A stretch of DNA of 64,000 nt from Heterohyrax brucei. Its lineage: Eukaryota > Chordata > Mammalia > Hyracoidea > Procaviidae. Positions 57,604 to 64,000 of this stretch are shown here, piece by piece. The DNA lies in contig CM053144.1 in assembly GCA_028571685.1 (NCBI GenBank), positions 102,330,171-102,394,170 on the forward strand, written 5' to 3'. The stretch's first letter is position 1. Each line of letters opens with the position of its first letter. The notes below the pieces were generated by a model that was not told the DNA's origin, searched no databases, and saw only the letters and a list, made by a program, of their open reading frames with translations. The position numbers and the translations under genes were made by a program.

Positions 57604-57768
57604 CCCACCAAACCAAACCCACTGCCCTCAAGCCAATGCTGACTCATAGTGACACACTAGGACAGAGTAGAACTAGTCCGTAGAGTTCCAAGGGGCACCT
57701 GGTGAGACCCAACTGCTGATCTTTTGGTTAGCTGGCATAGAACTTAACCTGTATGCCACCAGGGTTTC
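57604..57768 (-). mobile_element. AfroSINE (classic type)
   Basis: The plus strand reads accaaaccaaacccactgcc, ctcaagccaatgctgactca, agggg cacctggtgagacc, and ends tgtatgccaccagggtttc. Flanks tccctacttt and cccctacttc suggest a target duplication. Confidence 0.94.
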
Positions 57769-57779
57769 TACCCCTACTT

Positions 57780-58495
57780 CAGGAAAGTAGTAACAGACTA
57801 TTTCTTTGGAACTTCATCAGTCTTCATATTTATAATCAGACAAATCCAAGCTTCTCCTGCTTTAGCTGTTGTCTGAAATCATGAAATTGTCTTCAAAGTC
57901 GAAATGATGTGAAATATTAAAGTTCCATGATAATACATTAGCCATTATGCTGACTAAATTGATAATCATTATTGTAATTCTAGGTGTTGTTTTTCACTTC
58001 CTGGGATAACATGAATGATATTCGGAACACAGACATGAACGTAACACTGCTAAACATCTACCAGCGCACAATATGCATCTAATATTTTCAACACATTCCA
58101 CTCATATAGCAGTTTCCAAAAAGCACAAGGTGATTTTAGGTATATTACTTATCTTCATCATATCATAGTGAAGTAGATTTTAAAGACCAAAGTCCTTATT
58201 CCAATGAAATTAAGTCTCATGCTTATTTCTCTCCTCTAGAAAAGCATGTCTATTTATTTAAAACACTTTCACATATTTTGAGCAGTTATCTTGAAGAAAC
58301 AATTTCCATCTCAGAAATCACTCCAGATATTTCAGACTATGAAATGGCAGATACAAATATAACCTGTTCTCAGATACCTGAATAACAGTCTACATATCCC
58401 ATTAATACACCCAAACAATACATCTATTTTTGACAGTTGGGAAAATCTACCCTCCAAATACCTTAGTTGGTTTGTTCAACGTATCGATTAACTGA
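57780..58495. other. No recognisable feature
   Basis: AT-rich. 58090-58250 weakly recalls antisense MIR (aagcacaaggtgattttagg), but not enough for a call. Confidence 0.35.
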
Positions 58496-58499
58496 AGAG

Positions 58500-58690
58500 C
58501 TATTTATTCAGGACTTACATTGCATAAGCATTGGCCTTTGTGCTGCAAGAATACAACAGGAATCTGAAAGTGAATTTAATCTGGAAGGGTTTACTGTCTT
58601 TGGGGAGAGACGGGACATCTACTTCAATAGCTACGGGATTGATTAGAAGTGGAAGACAGACAAGAAGTATAAGTGAAAGTTTATGAAGGT
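58500..58690 (+). mobile_element. L2-like LINE fragment
   Basis: tttattcaggacttacattg, cattggcctttgtgctgcaa, gaatacaacaggaatctgaa and gtttactgtctttggggaga follow the order of an L2 3' region (equivalent to the usual 'short of size, then lagging tail' text of these fossils). It is diverged and the call is moderate. Confidence 0.5.
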
Positions 58691-58694
58691 TAGA

Positions 58695-59050
58695 GAATAA
58701 AGTGCTTACTCTAGCTTGAGATAGTAATCAAAAGTCAAACCTGGGATTTCCTTCTTGTGACCCATTCTTGCACTTATCTCTGTCATTTAAGAGGATTTGG
58801 GACATAAATAATAGAAGATGTAATTCAAATGTTCTAAACAGTCTGGGGACTTTTCACTCCACATAACACAAGTCCTGAGGTCGGGAGGTCCAGAAGCGAT
58901 AACCATTCTGCCATTAGAAGCACATCACTCAGCATACCCTCATGGTCCTGCACGACGAAGAGCAGTCACTGCCAATTCAGGCACCCCTTTTCTCATAGCA
59001 GTATGTGAAGCCAGGAAAAAAGACTCTACCTCTCCCTACGTTTCCATACA
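58695..59050. other. No recognisable feature
   Basis: Unique sequence. No gene or repeat is supported. Confidence 0.4.
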
Positions 59051-59053
59051 TAA

Positions 59054-59202
59054 AAACCCATACCAAACCTACTGCCATCGATTCCAACTCATAGCCACCC
59101 TATAGGACAGAGTAGGATTGCTCCACAGAGTTTCCCAGGAGTGCCTGAGGGATTTGAACTGGTTAGCAGCCATAGCTCTTAAGCCCTATGCCACCAGGGT
59201 TT
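59054..59202 (-). mobile_element. AfroSINE (classic type) with B-box deletion
   Basis: The plus strand reads ccataccaaacctactgcca, caccctataggacagagtag, ctgagggatttgaactggtt, and ends tatgccaccagggtttt. About 15 bases of the gctgaccttttggtt-type segment are lost between gaact and ggttagc. Confidence 0.93.
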
Positions 59203-59204
59203 TC

Positions 59205-60098
59205 ATGTATCTATATAAGAACTAATAAATTTTTCAAGCTGTCTCCCCTCCCATTAGACTTTCCCTCACATCTCGTTGGCCAGAACTAGGTCACATTACT
59301 CTTCCTATGCCAGTCGCTAGCCAGGATGAAAGTGTGACCATAATTAGCTTAGACTAATCTAGATTGCTCTTTCCTAAGCATATGGTTAAGCAGCAAAAGG
59401 TGACACCTAAACAAATTTGGGTTTCTTCCAACAAGGAAATAGTGGAAACAAGCGATGCATTGGGTAAGCCGTCACAAATATTTGCCACACTACATCTAAA
59501 CTTACTCCACCTCCTCCCAATTTTCCTACGTTGCTTAGTGGTATGACTTCATATCAACTGGTTCGCACCTAATGGACTTAAAATGGTCCTTTGACTCAAC
59601 TTTTTCTGCTGCCCTCACTTTTTGTAACCAAGCATCATAAAAATTAGCTCCCAGGGCCTAAGTTTCAGTTCTGACTTTTCCCGGCCTGGAATGTTGTAAA
59701 AGTCTCCTAACTAGGGAGAGCATATTAATTTACTAACCAAATCAGGACACTTTTGAGATTGAAATAACATGCTTTAATAATTATATGAGGAAAATAGGTG
59801 CAAACTAAAATCAATGAGGGCAAAATGGACCATATATTCATCCTACTCGTAACTCAACTTTTTCGATTCAATTTCTATATTCTTTAATTCACTTTTATGC
59901 TACCACTAAATTACTTTTGTTCTGGAGCCCAGCCCTGATGATATCACAAAACTGTTCAAAAATTTTCAGTCACTTCCCAATACATCCCAAATTAAGTACA
60001 AACTGTTTAGCTCAGGATTTAAGAACGTCCCATGGTATGGTCTCAACTGAGACTTTACTGGCTTCTCCCTTATTTCCCAAGTTACGAACTAAGCTTCA
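59205..60098. other. No recognisable feature
   Basis: No gene or named repeat was recognised. Confidence 0.4.
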
Positions 60099-60100
60099 GT

Positions 60101-60258
60101 GAAAACCCAATGCCACTGAGTCAATTACGACTCACAGTGACCCCATGGGGCAGAGTAGAGCTGCCCTGTAGAGATTCCGAGAAACATGTGGTAGATTCAA
60201 ACTGCTGACCTTTTGGTTAGCAGCCACAGCACTTAACCATTACGCCATCAGGGTTTCC
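60101..60258 (-). mobile_element. AfroSINE (classic type), full length
   Basis: The plus strand reads aaacccaatgccactgagtc, agtgaccccatggggcagag, gctgaccttttggttagcag, and ends attacgccatcagggtttcc. Flanks aagcttcag and aagccttag suggest a target duplication. Confidence 0.95.
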
Positions 60259-60259
60259 A

Positions 60260-60491
60260 AGCCTTAGCTATATACTACTTTTTAGCCAAAGCAGCCTATA
60301 TGTAATTCTTTGAGAGTGCACATGCCATCCTCCTTCTACCTGTTTGATAATGTGGTTTCTTCTACTTGTAATGCCTTTTCCTTTAATCTCAACAGCATAA
60401 TCATCATTCTGAGCCATTATAAATCCTTCTTTTCCATAAAAACTGGTGTAATTTTGTAAATTCTGTCATGTGTACCAGATTTGTGGTTATG
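60260..60491. other. No recognisable feature
   Basis: No gene or named repeat was recognised in this short stretch. Confidence 0.4.
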
Positions 60492-60496
60492 GGTAT

Positions 60497-61666
60497 TGTG
60501 ATGGTTAATGTTACTTGTCAACCTGGCTAGGCTGCAATTCTCAGTGATTTGGCAGACACTATGCATTACCTTCCATTTTGCGATCTGATGTGAGAAGCAA
60601 ATCAGTTGAAGAGGAGTTTCCTTGGGGATTTGGCCTATACGCATGACAGAAACAAATGCTCTGGAAAACCTTGCAGTCTCTTGATCCTGCACTCATCACC
60701 ATCTACTGACCTCTGGCCTTCAGCCTGTTGATCAATCTGCAGATACTGGATTTGCCAGAACTCAGGACCCTGTGAGTCAGGAGAAGCCTCTGGCTTAATG
60801 CCTGACCCCTTGCCTTAGGAGTCACCAGCCTCTACAATTCTGTGAGTCACCTCCTTGAAATAAAACTCTCTATACACGTTGTCCCTAACTTGCAACAATA
60901 TTCCATTCTGACAATTCCTCCAAAAGTCAGTTTTGACCTAAGTTGAATACTTCGTTTCTTTTATTTGTTATTGCTATTGTTGTCTTTGAATTAACAATAT
61001 CCTTATAAGCCCAACCTTTCTTTGTTTTGCAAGTTGAAAACATTACAGATATATAAACTTACAGATATATTTCAATACATACATATAATAAAAAAAGTAC
61101 AAATCATAAAAAATTTATTCCAGTGATGAAGAGTTGGGTGACACTGGCATTTTGTCAGTTGCAGTAATAACTCCACTTGTGGAAAGTTCCCCACCATATA
61201 GATTATCCTTGGCAATGGGGATGGCATTTCTAGTCAGAGAGTAAGAGGCGTCTGCACAGTTCTTTCTTTTTCTCCTCATATAGTCCATGGTAACATCTCA
61301 CTGTTTTCTGAATCTACCTATTGACTTGAACAAAATGATCAGCATTTGGGTCCATGTTTTCAAGCAACTGAAGCCCCTAATTTAGTTTAGAAAAGTAATT
61401 GTATGCATACACAAGCGTATAACATGTAAGTATTTTGAACAGCAATTGAACACCTGTGTGTGAACTTATGAGAATAACATCAGCAAATTACACTTTGCAA
61501 CATTATATGCAGTGCATGTTACTAATGATAAAATGCACCAAGCAAACAAAAAAACAGACGGTCTAAGTTCACTTAACTTGAATATGCCTTAAATGTGGGA
61601 CTACCTGCATATATTTGTGGACGGCCTTCACTGATTTGGCTCCTCTAGAGAACCTAGCATAAAACA
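60497..61666 (+). mobile_element. ERVL-type (MLT2-like) solo LTR, interrupted
   Basis: It starts tgtgatggttaatgttactt, gtcaacctggctaggctgca, and continues gaagcaaatcagttgaagag, ctccttgaaataaaactctc. After a DNA-transposon insertion (60875-61607) it resumes and ends ggctcctctagagaacctag cataaaaca. The target duplication is ggtat (60492-60496 and 61667-61671), perfect. Without the insert the LTR is about 435 bp. There is no internal viral sequence. Confidence 0.85.
60875..61607. mobile_element. Tc1/mariner-like (Tigger-type) non-autonomous DNA transposon
   Basis: The left end reads cacgttgtccctaacttg. The reverse complement of the right end reads caggtagtcccacattta, a terminal inverted repeat whose first 11 bases match at 9 positions. 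The left flank is TA and the right flank is CA, compatible with a TA target site with one later change. Internal text such as agtcagttttgacctaagtt recalls Tigger/MER2-type ends. No transposase frame is present. It lies inside the ERVL-type LTR and is therefore younger than it. Confidence 0.6.
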
Positions 61667-61919
61667 GGTATGATAACTATATTTTCTGAAAAAATATTAG
61701 AACTAACGATTTATCATGGATTCTGTCAATGAAATGGAACAAAGACTAATCATATTCAGGTTGTATTAAGGTTTTCTCGTTTTCCTTAAGAGGTGATATG
61801 TCTGCAGTTGGAGCAAATGGATTTCAGAAAAGTGTGTTGCTTTAAATATACAAGTTTCTCAATAAATATTTTAACTGAATTTTCTAATAAAGAAATTACT
61901 ATGACCACACCGGTAACAC

Positions 61920-63785
61920 ATATTTCTTTTTTTTTCTTTTTTCTTTAACATGACTGAGTGAAAATGTACATTCCCGTATAAATTTACATGCCCACCTATA
62001 TGCAGCTTCCACTGCTCTCCCTGCCTGGTGACAGCACATTATTCCTCTCTGCTCCATACATGTCTCATCCTCCCAACAGCCTCCTTTCCCCTCCTCTCCA
62101 TCCACTCTCCTTCCTCCAGCCAGAGGTCAGCAGGATGATATCCTATACATGTATAGAACCATAAAGAGCTTCCAATATATGGTCACTCTGCATTGCCAAG
62201 TCCAATCCATTCCTGTCCAAAGAGTGGACCTTTGTTATAATTTATGGGTAAGGGCAGCATCAGGGCCAGGGGCCATGCTCTCAGGGGAACCCTGAAACCA
62301 CTGGACCATCAGTTGAGGTCTTTTAGTGGAGATCTCATGATGCACCTCTTTTTATTCTTGTGTTGCCAGTGAGGCTCCTCTCTGAGAGCTCCATCGTGGC
62401 TATCGCTGGTGGTGGCCGGGCACCATCTGGTTCTTCCGGTCCAAAGTCGATGCAGGCACCCACTCTTCTGGGTCTCTCTGTCTTCTTGGTTGTCTTTACA
62501 GCATGTCATTTTGGTCCTCGGTGAGCATCCGTTCCTGCTGAGTTGGGACCATTTGCTGTGTCCTCGGATGGCAGCTTGGCAGTTTTTAAGACCCCAGATG
62601 CCACTCACCAATATGGGGTGCAGAGAGCTCTCTTAGCAAAATGCTAGTTGTGCCAACTGGCCTCGATTTTGCCTAAGAGCATGGTCCCCTGCCCCCTGCC
62701 CCACCTACTCTATCCTTGCAATATTGGGTTAAGATGGAAGGAGTACTCAAGTTATGCTGAAGTCCACTTAATGTTGTTCTTGTTTCTAATGTGTGCTATC
62801 ACTGCTTTCTCCCAACCCGATTTCTAGCAACTATCTAAGCTAAACCCTCCACCTCACCCTCCCTCCCTCCCCTCCCTTGCAGCTGTCAAAGAGTCTTTTC
62901 TTCTATACACAAGTCTGTTTTTGAGATCTTATTGTAGAGGTCTCATACAGTATTTGTCCCTTTGTCGCTGACTACTTTCACTCAACATAATGTCTTCCAG
63001 TTGAAACCAGGCTAGGAGATGTTTCCTGGAATCATCGTTATTCTTTATCATTGTGTAGTGCTCCATTGAGTATATGTACCATAGTTTACCTATCCATTCT
63101 TCTGTTGTTGGGCATCTGGGTTGTTTCCATCTTTTTGCTATCATGGACTGTGCTGTGATAAACATTCTGGTGCATGTGTCCGTTGGTGTGAAAGGCCTTG
63201 ATTCTGTAGGATATACAGTGGAACTACTGGGTCAAATGGTGTATCAATATCCTTTCTTTTAAGGAAGCTCCAGATTGCTTTCCAAAGAGGCTGGACCATT
63301 TTGCAACCCCACCAACAGTGTAGGAGGGTTCCACTTTCTCCACAGCCTCTCCAGCATTTGTTGTTTTGTGTTTTCTGGATCATGGCCAATCTTGTTGGGG
63401 TGAGATGATATCTCATTGTCGTCTTGATTTGAATTTTTTTAATAACTAAAGATCGTGAACATGTCCACATGTGTTTTTTGGCTGCCTGGATCTCCTCTTT
63501 AGTGAAGTGTCTGTCCATCTCCTTTGCCTATTGCTGAATTGGATGGTTTATCTTCTTCTTATTGATATTTTGTAGTATCTTATAGATTATGGAGATCAAG
63601 CATTGGTCTGACATAGAGTTGCCAAATATGTTTTCCCATTCTGTGGGTGTTCTTTTAATTCTATTAGTAAAGTCTTTGGATGAGCAAAGGTGTTTGATTC
63701 TTAATAGCTCCCATTTATCTATTTTCTCTTCTGTTGACTGTGGTTTCTTGGACAGATTTTGGAGTCTGTCCTCATCACATTTCTT
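61920..63785 (-). mobile_element. L1 LINE, 3' half, antisense
   Basis: It starts with a T-rich run (the antisense poly-A tail, 61922-61945). A 3' UTR of about 1 kb follows (61946-62930), then ORF2 C-terminal sequence to about 63785, where the copy is 5'-truncated. Its 3' UTR shares blocks with the copy at 24280-27155, and its extreme 3' end matches 56764-56960. Confidence 0.9.
62929..63518 (-). pseudogene. L1 ORF2 C-terminal remnant
   Basis: 63518-63141 reads MDRHFTKEEIQAAKKHMW, IKTTMRYHLTPTRLAMI, and CWRGCGESGTLLHCWWGCK, the cysteine-rich C-terminal motif of L1 ORF2, intact here. 63165-62929 continues in another frame with MIAKRWKQPRCPTTEEW and LWYIYSMEHYTMIKN. One frameshift near 63150 separates them. 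Otherwise this is the best-preserved L1 coding segment in the window. Confidence 0.93.
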
Positions 63786-63844
63786 GATTGCCTTAAAAAT
63801 CTATTATAGTATCAAAATGATAATATTTACCAGCAGAGGGGTTG

Positions 63845-63996
63845 TTGTTGTGTTGATTCCAACTCATAGCAACCCTGTTTGACACACAGAAATTGCCCCC
63901 AAGGGTTTCCTAGGCTGTAATCCTTACGGGATCTATCTGAGCCCCTGACTCTTCAGTTAGCAGCTTAACACTTAACCATTTTGCCTACAGGCCTCC
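63845..63996 (-). mobile_element. AfroSINE (variant with extra central module)
   Basis: The plus strand reads gttgttgttgtgttgattcc, aactcatagcaaccctgttt, tttcctaggctgtaatcctt, and ends attttgcctacaggcctcc. It lies at the window edge; its right boundary is within the last few bases. Confidence 0.85.
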
Positions 63997-64000
63997 TTAT

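Noticed and set aside
35496-61666. Two ERVL-type LTRs as the ends of one provirus
   Set aside because: Each has its own perfect 5-bp target duplication (gtaac and ggtat), so they are independent solo LTRs.
2236-63996. tRNA-like heads of the SINEs as functional tRNA genes
   Set aside because: None can fold into a complete cloverleaf with an acceptor stem. They are SINE heads with degraded A and B boxes.

Overview
The window looks like intergenic (or deep intronic) DNA of a placental mammal from the Afrotheria, most likely a paenungulate such as an elephant. The strongest clue is about 40 copies of one tRNA-derived SINE of about 150-210 bp, in both orientations. Its motifs (ends reading ggaaaccctggtgg or ccaccagggtttcc, a B box resembling ggttcgaatcc, a body reading ctctgtcctatagggtcgc, and a T-rich or acaacaacaac tail) are those I know as AfroSINEs. 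RTE-type LINE 3' ends carrying the same tail, together with L1, MIR, L2, MaLR and ERVL (MLT2-like) LTRs and MER5A, fit a eutherian background. The species cannot be fixed from this sequence alone.

No intact protein-coding gene, exon chain, CpG island or functional RNA gene was found. Every open reading frame with recognisable protein similarity is a decayed piece of a LINE. The longest open frame (159 codons, 51304-50825) has no recognisable similarity.

Layout. 1-6275: an antisense (minus) L1 from inside reverse transcriptase back to its 5' end, with ORF2 and ORF1 remnants and a tandemly repeated 5' region, split by a SINE and a MaLR LTR. 6276-24280: mostly unique DNA with MIR and L2 fossils, two MaLR LTRs and scattered SINEs. 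24280-27160: a 5'-truncated minus-strand L1. 27190-34570: SINE-rich, with a truncated tRNA-Phe retrocopy, an RTE ORF2 tail and a MaLR LTR. 34800-36024: an L1 3' end followed by an ERVL-type solo LTR. 36890-41540: a second 5'-half L1 on the minus strand, with a roughly 60-bp minisatellite in its 5' region. 41540-50020: the densest SINE zone, with a CR1/L3-like LINE piece, a TATGTG microsatellite, MER5A and a local direct repeat. 50020-60100: mostly unique and AT-rich, with a poly-A retroposon, a tiny RTE 3' end and a 197-bp L1 3' end with a perfect 22-bp target duplication. 60100-64000: an ERVL-type LTR invaded by a Tc1/mariner-like DNA element, then another minus-strand L1 3' half and a SINE.

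The elements are related by history, not function: old MIR, L2 and L1 copies are split by LTRs, and SINEs or DNA transposons have landed in those. I found no novel multi-gene system. The observations most worth checking are the tailless tRNA retrocopy, the two repeated L1 5' regions, the shared RTE/SINE 3' tail, an inverted pair and a direct pair of unexplained homologous blocks, and the nested element at 60.5-61.7 kb.
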